Assembly (NCBI RefSeq): GCF_014206975.1
Contig: NZ_JACHOU010000003.1
Coordinates: 1 to 64,000, forward strand
Reading direction: 5' to 3'
DNA length: 64,000 nt
From: Aminobacter aganoensis
GTDB lineage: Bacteria > Pseudomonadota > Alphaproteobacteria > Rhizobiales > Rhizobiaceae
Part shown: positions 25,542 to 33,806 of the stretch, piece after piece
Layout: each line of letters starts with the position of its first letter
Position numbering within the stretch: the stretch's first letter is position 1
The notes under the pieces: model-generated
Told to the model about the DNA's origin: nothing
The model's input: the letters and a program-made list of their open reading frames with translations, nothing else
Database searches by the model: none
Made by a program: the position numbers and the translations under genes

Positions 25542-26338
25542 GACAGACATTCCTTCGCCGGCTGTATTTCGTCGCCATTGCCCTGTTCCTGGCAGCGCCG
25601 CTGATCGTCGTCGCCGGCGTCTCGGTCAACGAGAAGCAGGACCTGGCCTTCCCGCCGAAAGGTTTTTCGCTGGCCTGGTACGCGCAGATCTTCGCCGATC
25701 CGGAGTGGCGCAAGGCACTGATCGCCTCGCTGTCGCTGGCGGTGACCGCAGCCGCCCTCGCGGTCGCCATCGCCTTGCCGCTGGCCTGGTTCCTGTGGCG
25801 GCGCATCGCGCCATGGGCCAACGTGTTCCAGATCCTGGGGCTCGCCCCCTTTATCCTGCCGCCGGTCATCACTGCGCTTGGCATGCTGACCTTCTGGGCG
25901 ACGACGGGCTTCTACGGCCAGCCCTGGACGGCGGTCATCAGCCACGCGATCTTCTTCGTCACGCTGCCGCTGGTGACGCTGTCGCTCGGCTTCGCCTCCA
26001 TCGACCGCTCGCTGGTCGAGGCGGCGGCGACGATGGGCGCCGACGACCGCACCGTGCTGAAGACGGTGGTGCTGCCGCTGATCCGGCCCTACCTCGTCTC
26101 GGGCTATGCCTTCGCCTTCGTGCTGTCGCTCAACGAATACATCGTCGCCTACATGACCATCGGCTTCACGCTCGAAACCCTGCCGATCAAGATATTCAAC
26201 GCCCTGCGCTACGGCTACACGCCGACCATGGCGTCGGTGTCGGTGTTCTTCGTCGCGGTGGCGGCGCTGGTGTTCGGCCTGATCGCCAAGTTCGGCGACA
26301 TCAGGCGGCTCTTGGGCGCGATGTCGTCGGAGACCTGA
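25538..26338 (+). CDS. Spermidine/putrescine-type ABC transporter permease (PotC-like)
   Basis: A 266-residue inner-membrane permease beginning with GTG at 25538, which overlaps the upstream stop. The EAA loop is ASIDRSLVEAAATMGADDRTVLKTVVLPLIRPYL, and SLNEYIVAYMTIGFTLETLP is a common PotC-family segment. Last gene of the polyamine-type transport set; 150 nt with two hairpins separate it from the asparagine-synthase-like gene. Confidence 0.87.
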   Translation: MRQTFLRRLYFVAIALFLAAPLIVVAGVSVNEKQDLAFPPKGFSLAWYAQIFADPEWRKALIASLSLAVTAAALAVAIALPLAWFLWRRIAPWANVFQILGLAPFILPPVITALGMLTFWATTGFYGQPWTAVISHAIFFVTLPLVTLSLGFASIDRSLVEAAATMGADDRTVLKTVVLPLIRPYLVSGYAFAFVLSLNEYIVAYMTIGFTLETLPIKIFNALRYGYTPTMASVSVFFVAVAALVFGLIAKFGDIRRLLGAMSSET

Positions 26339-26355
26339 CGGGCATTCAACGGTCG

Positions 26356-26426
26356 GGCGGCACCCTTTCGAAGGGTGTCGCCTGAGTGACAATTGCCAGT
26401 CGCCTGGTTGTCGCGCCAGGCGGCTG
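26356..26426. other. Two successive hairpins between potC-like and asnB-like genes
   Basis: First stem 26356-26382: GGCGGCACCCTT pairs with AAGGGTGTCGCC around a TCG loop, 12 pairs with one G-U. Second stem 26397-26426: CAGTCGCCTGG pairs with CCAGGCGGCTG around an 8-nt loop. No T-tract follows either. They may stop or process the transport-operon message, making the next gene partly independent. Confidence 0.45.
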
Positions 26427-26488
26427 CCGCTCCTAGCATCGCTTACATGCCGACCAGACACCCGGCGGCCATGCGGGAGCGAAGCGCC

Positions 26489-28009
26489 ATGTGCGGATTT
26501 GTGTGCCTCTGGAACCTCGACGACGAGGCGCTGGCGTCGCGGATGATCCGCAAGATGGAGCACCGCGGGCCCGACGCGCTGGAGGTGGTGCGACCCAGGA
26601 ATATCCCTGTCGTGATGGCGCATGCCCGGCTTGCCATCATCGGTCCCGAAAACGGTGCCCAGCCGATCTACCAGGGCGACAACATCCTGGTCGTCAACGG
26701 CGAGATCTACAATCACACCGACCTCAGGGCGATCCTCGGCGAGAGCGCCTTCCAGACCCGCAGCGACAGCGAGACGGTGCTGCATCTTTTCCGTAGGAAC
26801 GCGCTGCGCTGGGTGTCGCGGCTCGACGGCATGTTCGCCTTCGTGCTGGCGACGCCGGATCGCATCGTCGCCGCCCGCGACCCGCTCGGCATCAAGCCGC
26901 TTTATGTCGCCCATATCGGCGAAGGGCTTGCCTTCGCCTCAGAGCTCAAGGCCTTCGATGGTGTCGATGTCGCCAGGGTCGAGGCGCTCGAACCCGGCGC
27001 CATGTTCGACAGCCAGGGCGGCATGCGGCGCTGGTATCGCATGCCGCACGGCGCGGCGGATGCCGAACCCGGAATCAGCGAGGAACTGACCTGGCGCGAG
27101 CTGCGGCTGGTGCTGGAAGAAGCGGTGGCCAAGTGGATGGTGGCGGACGTCGAGGTCGGTTCGTTCCTGTCGGGCGGGCTGGACAGCTCGATCATCGCGG
27201 CGATCGCCGCCCGGCAGTTGCCGAAACGGCTGAAGACGTTTTCCGTCGGCCTGGCCGGCAGCCCCGATCTCATCGCCGCGCGCCGCGTCGCCGACCACCT
27301 CGGCACCGAGCATTTCGAGCATGCGTTTACGCCGGAACAGGTCGCGGCTGTGCTGCCGCATGTCATCTACCATCTCGAAAGCGCCGACATCGATCTGGTG
27401 CGCTCGGCGGTGCCGACCCATTTCGCCGCCCGGCTGGCGCGGCGCCATGTCAAGGCGGTGCTGACCGGCGAGGGCGCCGACGAGCTGTTTGCCGGCTACA
27501 CCTACCACCACGCCTATGTCGACCGGCCGCGCGAGCTGGCCGACGAGCTGACGCGGTCGCTGGGCACCATGCACAACATCAACCTCCAGCGCGTCGATCG
27601 CGTCACCATGGCCGAGAGCCTGGAGGCGCGCACGCCCTTCCTCGACCGCGAGCTGATCGACTTCGCCCAGAGCATTCCGGCGACGCTGAAGCTGAGGCGC
27701 ACCGACCCGGCCTCGCCAGAGAGCACAGGGCCGACGACGGAAAAATGGATCCTGCGCAAGGCCTGCGCCGATCTGCTGCCGCATGACCTGGTCTGGCGCA
27801 AGAAGGCGCAGTTCGACGAAGGCTCCGGCGCAGTGGCGGCGCTGGGCGAGGCGTTGCAGGCGATGACCGGCGCGGCCGGGCCGCTAGACCGCGCCGCCGA
27901 GGGCGCGGTCTATGAAAGCCTGCTGCGGCAAAGCTATGTCGATCCCGACCGCATCATGATGGCGGCGGGCAAGTGGGAATCGAACCGCGTCGCGATGGCG
28001 GTGGCCTAG
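26489..28009 (+). CDS. asnB: Asparagine synthase (glutamine-hydrolysing) family protein
   Basis: A 506-residue two-domain enzyme. The N-terminal class II glutamine amidotransferase starts MCGFVCLW, with Cys2 as nucleophile, which fixes the start at 26489. RLAIIGPENGAQPI and NGEIYNH are typical glutamine-pocket segments. The C-terminal synthase domain has the PP-loop FLSGGLDSSIIAA and LTGEGADELFAGY. It would amidate aspartate using glutamine and ATP. It follows a polyamine/guanidino transport run, so it might amidate another carboxylate; the call is by family. GGGAG at 26475-26479 is its ribosome-binding site. Confidence 0.85.
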   Translation: MCGFVCLWNLDDEALASRMIRKMEHRGPDALEVVRPRNIPVVMAHARLAIIGPENGAQPIYQGDNILVVNGEIYNHTDLRAILGESAFQTRSDSETVLHLFRRNALRWVSRLDGMFAFVLATPDRIVAARDPLGIKPLYVAHIGEGLAFASELKAFDGVDVARVEALEPGAMFDSQGGMRRWYRMPHGAADAEPGISEELTWRELRLVLEEAVAKWMVADVEVGSFLSGGLDSSIIAAIAARQLPKRLKTFSVGLAGSPDLIAARRVADHLGTEHFEHAFTPEQVAAVLPHVIYHLESADIDLVRSAVPTHFAARLARRHVKAVLTGEGADELFAGYTYHHAYVDRPRELADELTRSLGTMHNINLQRVDRVTMAESLEARTPFLDRELIDFAQSIPATLKLRRTDPASPESTGPTTEKWILRKACADLLPHDLVWRKKAQFDEGSGAVAALGEALQAMTGAAGPLDRAAEGAVYESLLRQSYVDPDRIMMAAGKWESNRVAMAVA

Positions 28010-28032
28010 CCGGCAGGCGCGGCGCCTGCCGG
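28010..28032. terminator. Strong hairpin between converging asnB-like and MATE genes
   Basis: CCGGCAGGCGC and GCGCCTGCCGG form a perfect 11-bp inverted repeat around one base (effective loop CGCGGCG). It begins two bases after the asnB-like stop and ends 13 bases before the MATE stop, so it can serve both converging genes. No run of T follows, so this would be a weak or factor-assisted terminator. Confidence 0.5.
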
Positions 28033-28044
28033 ATCACTCGTCCG

Positions 28045-29448
28045 TCAGATTACCTGCTTGTCCATCAGGCCGAGTTTCTCGCGCCTGAGCCAGCGCCACA
28101 ACAGCAGCACCGAAACCACGGCGAGGCCGGAGAAAAGGCCGATCCAGATGCCGCGGCCCTCGAAGCCGAAATGGAAAGCAAGGACGATGCCAAGCGGCAG
28201 GCCCACGCCCCAATAGCCGATGGCGGCGAGGATCATCGGCACCGTCGTGTCCTGCAGCCCGCGCAACTGGCCCGCCGACACCGCCTGGGCGCCGTCGACC
28301 ACCTGGAACAGCGCCGCGAACACCAGGAAGCTGACCGCCAGGCCGATGACCTGGGCGTTGGCCGGGTCACCGATGTCGATGAAGGCCGAAATCAGCAGGT
28401 GCGGCCAGAACACCATCACCATCGCCATCAACGCCATGAAGCCGACGCCGAGCACATAGGCCGTCCAGCCGGCACGGGTGATGCCGTCATGGTCCTTGGC
28501 GCCGAAGGCGAGCCCGACGCGCACGGTGACGGCCTGGCCGAGCCCGAGCGGGATCATGAAGGTCACCGCGCAGATCTGGATGGCGATGGCGTGCGCCGCG
28601 AGCGAAGCCGAATTGATCAGCCCCATCAGGAAGGCGGCGGCATTGAAGATGGTGACCTCGAAGGCGAGGATGCCGGAGATCGGCGCGCCGAGCTTGAGCA
28701 AGGCCATGAAACGCGGCCAGTCGGCCCGCCAGAAGCGCCCGAACAGTCGGTAGCGGCGGAATTTCTTCTCCGTCATCACCACCACGGCCATGCCGACGAA
28801 CATCATGGCGCTGGCAATGCTGGTGGCAAGACCGGAGCCGGCGATGCCCATCTCGGGGAAGCCCCATTTGCCGAACACCAGCAGCCAGTTGCCGAGCGCG
28901 TTGGCTGCGACCGCCACCGCCATGATGACCAGCGCCCAGCCGGGACGCTCGAGCGCCGAGATGAACGAGCGCAGGACGATGTAGCCGAAGAACGGCAGCG
29001 CCGCCCATTGCAGGTGATGGACATAGATGCCGGCCTGTTCGGCGAGCTTGGGGTCCTGGCCCATGACCAGCAGGATCGCCTCGGTGTACCACAGCAGGGC
29101 CCAGATGGGGATCGAGATCAGGACCGCCAGCCACAGGCCTTGGCGAACGGTGCGGCGGACATCGCGCACCGAATGGGCCTTGCGGCCGAGTTCGGCCGCC
29201 ATCATCGGCGATGTCGCGTACATCAGGCCGAGCCCGAAGATCAGCGGCGCGAAATAGAGGTTCGAGCCGAGCGCGCCAGCGGCAAGCGCATCAGGCCCCA
29301 GCCGGCCGAGCATCATCACGTCGGTGGCGGTCATGGCGGTTTGCGCCAGGTTGGTGAGGATCATCGGCCAGGCCAGCGCCAGCATTGCGCGGAGCTCGCC
29401 ACGCCAAGGACTGGCCGGTGATTGCGCGCCGGTTTCGATCGCAGACAT
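28045..29448 (-). CDS. MATE family efflux transporter (NorM-like)
   Basis: A 467-residue inner-membrane exporter with about twelve helices in two related halves. Family marks are LAWPMILTNLAQTAMTATDVMMLGRLG at the start of half one and LKLGAPISGILAFEVTIFNAAAFLMG in half two, with AGQLRGLQDTTVPM near the C-terminus. It should expel cationic drugs or dyes in exchange for Na+ or H+. ATG 29448 (MSAIETG) was chosen because upstream in-frame residues look non-coding and belong to no family. It stands alone between converging asnB-like and same-strand LysR genes. Confidence 0.9.
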   Translation of the reverse strand: MSAIETGAQSPASPWRGELRAMLALAWPMILTNLAQTAMTATDVMMLGRLGPDALAAGALGSNLYFAPLIFGLGLMYATSPMMAAELGRKAHSVRDVRRTVRQGLWLAVLISIPIWALLWYTEAILLVMGQDPKLAEQAGIYVHHLQWAALPFFGYIVLRSFISALERPGWALVIMAVAVAANALGNWLLVFGKWGFPEMGIAGSGLATSIASAMMFVGMAVVVMTEKKFRRYRLFGRFWRADWPRFMALLKLGAPISGILAFEVTIFNAAAFLMGLINSASLAAHAIAIQICAVTFMIPLGLGQAVTVRVGLAFGAKDHDGITRAGWTAYVLGVGFMALMAMVMVFWPHLLISAFIDIGDPANAQVIGLAVSFLVFAALFQVVDGAQAVSAGQLRGLQDTTVPMILAAIGYWGVGLPLGIVLAFHFGFEGRGIWIGLFSGLAVVSVLLLWRWLRREKLGLMDKQVI

Positions 29449-29632
29449 GTTTTCCGTCTTTCGTGCCGATATCGCGAGAAATGCCGCAGATATCGTGCGA
29501 TTCGGCCTCAAAACACCCGATTTTGCCTCGCCGTGGTCCGCTTTTGAAGCAAACCGCCCGGTGTGGCAAGCCGTCAGGGCGGCCAAGCATTGAGCCAGCA
29601 GGACGTCGAGTGGCGGCGCACGGCGCTGCCGT

Positions 29633-30526
29633 TCAGCCGCCGAAGTCGGCGATTTCGGGCAGGATCCACTCGCGGAAGGCGCGGATCTTGGGCACGTTGC
29701 GGCGCGCTTCGGGATAGACCAGCCAGTACGCATGGCCGTCGTCGCCGACGATGTCGAAGGGCTGGATCAGCCGGCCCTCGGCGATTTCGTTGGTGAAGAA
29801 TTTCTGCGTCAGGATCGCCACGCCCTGGCCGGCCATCGCCGCGTTCGCCTCATAGGCCTGCGAGCCCATCGAGGTGTCGGGTCGCCCTTCGAGGCTGTCG
29901 ATCGGCACGTTCGCCAGTTCGAACCAGCGCTTCCACCAGACATCCGTCGGATCGAGGATGCGGAGCTTGAGCAGGTCGGCCGGCTCCTTCACCCCGCCGA
30001 TGCTGTCGGCGAGGCGTGGGCTGAGCATCGGCGTGTACTGGGCGCGGAAAAGCAGGTGGGCGACAAGGCCCGGCCATGCGCCGTCTCCCGAGCGGATGCC
30101 GATGTCGACCTCCTCGCGCGCGAAATCGACCATGTGGCTGGAGGTGTCGAGCCGCACGGCAATGGCGGGGTGGCGCATCTGGAACGAGCCGATATGCCGC
30201 GCCAGCCAGTTGGAGGCGAAGGTCAGCACGGTGGAGATGCACAATGTGCCGCCCGATCCGGCGCGCGCCGCGGCATAGGCTTCGCCCAGTATGTCGAAGG
30301 CGTCGCTGACGGCCGGCGCAAGGCGGCTGCCGGTTTCGGTCAGCACTACCTGCCTGGGTTTCCTCAGGAACAGCGGCGTGCCCACCCGCTCCTCCAGCAG
30401 CTTGATCTGGTAGCTCACCGCCGCCTGGGTCATGCCGAGTTCGGCCGCGGCCTTGGTGAAGCTGCCATGGCGCGCGGCAGCCTCGAAGACCCGTAGCGCC
30501 GTCAGCGGCGGCAGTTGCAGGCTCAT
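29633..30526 (-). CDS. LysR family transcriptional regulator (GcvA-like), next to DUF1127 gene
   Basis: A 297-residue regulator starting MSLQLPPLTALRVFEAAARHG. The helix-turn-helix is SFTKAAAELGMTQAAVSYQIKLLE and the rest is a LysR substrate-binding domain. ATG 30526 is preferred to a TTG two codons earlier. It diverges from a DUF1127 gene at 30659 with an ATTGG-N5-CCAAT site between them. Ligand unknown. Confidence 0.88.
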   Translation of the reverse strand: MSLQLPPLTALRVFEAAARHGSFTKAAAELGMTQAAVSYQIKLLEERVGTPLFLRKPRQVVLTETGSRLAPAVSDAFDILGEAYAAARAGSGGTLCISTVLTFASNWLARHIGSFQMRHPAIAVRLDTSSHMVDFAREEVDIGIRSGDGAWPGLVAHLLFRAQYTPMLSPRLADSIGGVKEPADLLKLRILDPTDVWWKRWFELANVPIDSLEGRPDTSMGSQAYEANAAMAGQGVAILTQKFFTNEIAEGRLIQPFDIVGDDGHAYWLVYPEARRNVPKIRAFREWILPEIADFGG

Positions 30527-30578
30527 GCCCAAGGCATCCTATGCATAAGGGCTCTTAATGGGTCGTGATCGACGTTCG

Positions 30579-30593
30579 ATTGGAAATGCCAAT
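30579..30593. promoter_or_regulatory. ATTGG-N5-CCAAT palindrome, probable LysR box
   Basis: A perfect 5-bp inverted repeat with a five-base centre; within it, T-TGG-AAATG-CCA-A matches the T-N11-A LysR box. It lies 53 bp upstream of the LysR start and 66 bp upstream of the DUF1127 start, a good position to control both. Confidence 0.6.
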
Positions 30594-30658
30594 CATTACA
30601 AACCAATATGTAGGCCAACGCATCAGCAATCTTCAAGCATCTCATAAGGATGACGATC

Positions 30659-30838
30659 ATGGCCACGCTACAGGCAAGTCTTGTCCATTGCGAGCAGATC
30701 AGCTGGACGGCAAGGCTGGCTGCCGCCTTCGGCGTGCGTTCCCGGCGCCGTGTCCTCGATGCCAGGGACCTTTCCGACCACCTCAAGCGCGACGTCGGCT
30801 TTCTCGACGGCAACAACCCCTGCGGCCGGCGCCTCTGA
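30659..30838 (+). CDS. DUF1127 domain-containing small protein
   Basis: A 59-residue basic protein. The C-terminal half RRRVLDARDLSDHLKRDVGFLDG is the DUF1127 (YjiS-like) pattern: an Arg-rich helix ending in L-x-D-(I/V)-G. In alphaproteobacteria such small Arg-rich proteins have been linked to RNA turnover and phosphate or stress physiology. ATG 30659 lies eight bases after AAGGA (30646-30650); the ATG at 30650 is too close to it. Divergent from the LysR gene, which may control it. Confidence 0.7.
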   Translation: MATLQASLVHCEQISWTARLAAAFGVRSRRRVLDARDLSDHLKRDVGFLDGNNPCGRRL

Positions 30839-30937
30839 AGCCCGGACGCATGCGCATGTGTCCTCGAAGGTCATATGAACGGTTCATTTCCGCCGCCAAA
30901 GCTCTTATGAGCAAGGGGGTGAACGAGGACCGGTCAG

Positions 30938-31573
30938 ATGACACCGAAGGCAGTGTACTGGGATATGGACGGCACGCTGATCGACAGCGAGCCGCTGCAT
31001 GAGCAATCGCTGGTCGCAGCACTGCGCAGCGCCGGCGTCGAGCCGCCGGTCGACCTGCACGCTCGTGTCGTCGGTCAGGCGGCACGGCCGGTCTATGAGG
31101 TGCTGCGCGAGCAATTCGGCCTAGGCCTTGAATTCGACGACTGGATCAACCTGAAATACGCCCACTATATGGGGCACGCGCCGGGCCTGCTGCCGCGCGA
31201 GGGCGCGATGGAGGTTTTCCGCGACCTGAAGGCCAGGGGCGTGACCCAGGCGATCGTCTCGAATTCCGACCGCATGGTGGTCGACGTCAACCTGCGGGCC
31301 GTCGGCCTTCACGAGCCGGCGATGAAGACCATCAGCCGCAATGACGTGCGCAACGGCAAGCCCGATCCCGAGCCCTATCTGCGCGCCGCCTGGCTGACCG
31401 GCATCGACCCGGCAGATACCGCGGTGATGGAAGACAGCGTCACCGGCGCCATCGCCGGCGTCGCCGCCGGCATGCGCACCATCTTCTGGCCGCAGGACAG
31501 GATCGACGGCCCGCCCGGCGCGCTGGTGGCGCACAGTGCCGAGGAAGTGCGGGCGCTGCTCGGGTTGGGGTGA
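30938..31573 (+). CDS. HAD family hydrolase (phosphoglycolate-phosphatase/beta-PGM-like)
   Basis: A 211-residue haloacid-dehalogenase-type phosphatase. Motif I is VYWDMDGTLIDSEP with the nucleophile Asp and acid/base Asp, motif II is AIVSNSDR, motif III is K in NGKPDPEPYL and motif IV is AVMEDSVTGAIAG. A helical cap sits between motifs I and II, as in the subclass acting on small sugar phosphates. The variants KPDPEP and EDSVTG resemble beta-phosphoglucomutase-like phosphatases. The start has GAGGA about eight bases upstream. Substrate not predictable. Confidence 0.88.
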   Translation: MTPKAVYWDMDGTLIDSEPLHEQSLVAALRSAGVEPPVDLHARVVGQAARPVYEVLREQFGLGLEFDDWINLKYAHYMGHAPGLLPREGAMEVFRDLKARGVTQAIVSNSDRMVVDVNLRAVGLHEPAMKTISRNDVRNGKPDPEPYLRAAWLTGIDPADTAVMEDSVTGAIAGVAAGMRTIFWPQDRIDGPPGALVAHSAEEVRALLGLG

Positions 31574-31623
31574 CTGGCTTTCGAACCTGCCTGGGGCGGT
31601 TGTCTTGGTGGAGATGTCACAGC

Positions 31624-31866
31624 ATGGGTCCCCGGGTCTGCGCAGTTCGCTTCGCTCCTGCTCCGCCCGAGGATGACGAAGGGAGGGAGCCCCTCGCACA
31701 TCGTGAACGTCGCTCCCGAAAATACGAGAACTGTCAGCCAACGAACCCGTCAGCCGTTGAACCGTCCGCGCATGCACGACCGTTCGCGATTGGTGGTGAC
31801 GCCACCCAAACTCGTCATCCTCGGGCGGAGCAGGAGCGAAGCGACTGCGTAGACCCGGGGATCCAT
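31624..31866. repeat. Long inverted repeat in the gene-free stretch 31574-31912
   Basis: Arms of about 55 bp, 31624-31679 and 31812-31866, are near-perfect reverse complements. Both contain the GAGGATGACGA core and the alternating GAGCAGGAGCGAAGCG segment, and both end in a GGGTCCCCGGGTCTGCG-like block. The 130 bp between them shows no gene. This is a typical dispersed rhizobial intergenic element able to form a cruciform or long RNA hairpin. Confidence 0.85.
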
Positions 31867-31912
31867 GCCGTTACGTTGCAGATGATGCGCACTACGCGAG
31901 GCCGCCCGCCTT

Positions 31913-32671
31913 TCAGTTCCGGTAGACCGGTTCCTGCTCGTCGAGGATGGCCTTGAGCTCGGCGAGGTGGCGTTCGGCCTGGCCGGGGTAGTCTTCCTGT
32001 TCCAGCGCCGCCTTTTCGGCGATCTCGTCGGACAGCGTCCGCAGCGGCCGGCCGGTCCACAAGGCCTTGATGTAGGTCTCGCAGGCGCGCTCGAAATAAT
32101 AGAGCCGGTTGAAGGTGTCGGCGACGCTGTCGCCGATGACCAGCACGCCGTGATTGCCCATGATCATCACCTTGACCTTGGGGTCGGCGAGCAGGCTGGA
32201 ACAGCGCTCGCCCTCCTCTTCGAAGGCGAGCCCGCCATAGTGCCCGTCGACGACATGGCGGCGGAAGAAGATCGCCGTGTTCTGGTCGATCGGCGGCAGG
32301 GTGGAATCGGCGAGCGAGGCGAGCACGGTGGCGTGGATCGAGTGCACATGCATGACGCAGCGTGCGTGCGCGCAGTTGCGGTGGACGGCGCCATGCAGGC
32401 CCCAGGCGGTCGGGTCCGGCGCGTTCGGCCCGGTCATGGTCTCGGGGTCGTTGGCGTCGATCAGAAGCAGGTCGCTCGCCTTGATGCGTGAGAAATGAAC
32501 CTGGTTGGGGTTCATCAGGAACTTTGAGCCATCGTCGTTGACGGCGAGAGAGAAGTGGTTGGCCACCGCCTCGTGCATGTTGAGCCTGGCCGTCCAGCGG
32601 AAGGCGCAGGCAAGGTCGACGCGCTCCTCGTAGAACGGCAGGTTGGTCTGCTTGAGCTGGGTGACGGCCAT
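31913..32671 (-). CDS. Class II aldolase/adducin family protein
   Basis: A 252-residue protein of the L-fuculose-phosphate aldolase/adducin type. The zinc-binding pair HVHSIH is present, with a further His in GNHGVLVIGD, and the N-terminal HEAVANHFSLAV is the usual first conserved segment. Enzymes of this family act as aldolases, epimerases or decarboxylases; many proteobacterial paralogues have no assigned substrate. A GGAGGAAGAG ribosome-binding site precedes the ATG at 32671. It is 62 nt from the end of ureG on the same strand but is downstream of a different product class, so membership of the urease operon is doubtful. Confidence 0.85.
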   Translation of the reverse strand: MAVTQLKQTNLPFYEERVDLACAFRWTARLNMHEAVANHFSLAVNDDGSKFLMNPNQVHFSRIKASDLLLIDANDPETMTGPNAPDPTAWGLHGAVHRNCAHARCVMHVHSIHATVLASLADSTLPPIDQNTAIFFRRHVVDGHYGGLAFEEEGERCSSLLADPKVKVMIMGNHGVLVIGDSVADTFNRLYYFERACETYIKALWTGRPLRTLSDEIAEKAALEQEDYPGQAERHLAELKAILDEQEPVYRN

Positions 32672-32733
32672 CTCTTCCTCCCTCGCTGGCTGGAGGAAGA
32701 ATGCCGTGTCATGACCAGCGCGGCAACCGCCGA

Positions 32734-33369
32734 TCAGGCCGGAATCCGCTGGTCCAGCCTCAGCCCGCCATTGTCGACGATGAAGTCGATGACCGCCTCC
32801 AGCCCCTTGCCGCGCGAGAGGTCGGTGAAGCCGAACGGGCGCTTGCCGCGCTGGCGGGCGGCGTCACCTTCCATCACCTCGAGATTGACGTTCACATAAG
32901 GAGCGAGGTCGCTCTTGTTGATGACCAGGAAATCGGAACGGGTGATGCCGGGGCCGCCCTTGCGCGGGATCTCCTCGCCCTGGCAGACCGAGATGACATA
33001 GAGCGTGATGTCGGCGAGATCGGGCGAGAAGGTGGCCGCGAGATTGTCGCCGCCCGACTCGATGAAGACGATGTCGAGGTCGGGGAATTTTCGGTTCATC
33101 TCGGCGATGGCCTGCAGATTGATCGAGGCGTCCTCGCGGATGGCGGTGTGCGGACAACCGCCAGTCTCCACGCCCATGATGCGCTCTTCCGGCAGCGCCT
33201 GCAGGCGGGCGAGCAGCAGCGCGTCCTCCTTGGTGTAGATGTCGTTGGTGACCACCGCGATGGAGAACTCGTCGCGCAGCGCCTTGCACAGCTTCTCGGT
33301 CAGCGTCGTCTTGCCCGAGCCGACGGGGCCGCCGATACCGATGCGAAGCGGGCCGTTTTTCGAGGTCAT
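32734..33369 (-). CDS. ureG: Urease accessory protein UreG (GTPase)
   Basis: A 211-residue SIMIBI-class GTPase that powers nickel insertion into urease. Walker A is [13 protein letters not shown]; the metal-binding CPH motif is in [12 protein letters not shown]; switch and base motifs are [13 protein letters not shown] and NKSDLAPYV. Start ATG 33369 overlaps the DUF3995 stop by ATGA, so it is translationally coupled to the membrane protein gene. Last gene of the urease operon. Confidence 0.97.
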   Translation of the reverse strand: MTSKNGPLRIGIGGPVGSGKTTLTEKLCKALRDEFSIAVVTNDIYTKEDALLLARLQALPEERIMGVETGGCPHTAIREDASINLQAIAEMNRKFPDLDIVFIESGGDNLAATFSPDLADITLYVISVCQGEEIPRKGGPGITRSDFLVINKSDLAPYVNVNLEVMEGDAARQRGKRPFGFTDLSRGKGLEAVIDFIVDNGGLRLDQRIPA

Positions 33370-33806
33370 GGCTGGAATCCCTTGATGGCGAGGAAGGCGA
33401 AGCCTGCGCCGATGAACAGGCACAGCGGCGAATAATACAGCCGGTCGAGCCGGGCGAAGGGCATTTCCGGCGTCAGTCGACGCCATGCCGGGGTGAAGCC
33501 GGCGATGCCGCGGCCGAGAAAGACCAGCGCGATCATCAGCGCCGAGGCAGCCAGGCCTTCCCTTGGAAAGGGCGTGGCGAACACGCCGACCAGCGCCAGC
33601 GGCCACAGCGTCGCCAGCAGCAGGCAGGCGGCAACCGTAAAGCAGGCGAAGGGCGTGGGCATGGCGTCGATGCCGCGGAAGCCGGCGATGGCCCGGGCGC
33701 AGGAGGCCTGGTCGGTGCCGGGCCAGACGCCGCCGAGGCCCCAATAGACGTGCAGCGAGGTGAGCAGGTAGAGCACCGCGGCGAGCGCGAAGGCGACGTT
33801 TGTCAT
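33366..33806 (-). CDS. DUF3995 domain-containing membrane protein in the urease operon
   Basis: A 146-residue inner-membrane protein with four predicted helices: [61 protein letters not shown] and the C-terminal [20 protein letters not shown]. The first helix ends in [14 protein letters not shown], the DUF3995 hallmark. Its start overlaps the ureF stop and its stop overlaps the ureG start (both ATGA), so it is made with the nickel-insertion proteins. Function is unknown; membrane anchoring or nickel/urea transport is possible. Confidence 0.8.
   Translation of the reverse strand: MTNVAFALAAVLYLLTSLHVYWGLGGVWPGTDQASCARAIAGFRGIDAMPTPFACFTVAACLLLATLWPLALVGVFATPFPREGLAASALMIALVFLGRGIAGFTPAWRRLTPEMPFARLDRLYYSPLCLFIGAGFAFLAIKGFQP

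Noticed and set aside
31913-32671. Class II aldolase gene as a member of the urease operon
   Set aside because: Same strand and 62 nt after ureG, but it has its own strong GGAGGAAGAG site and no known link to urease; co-transcription is possible but a functional link is not claimed.
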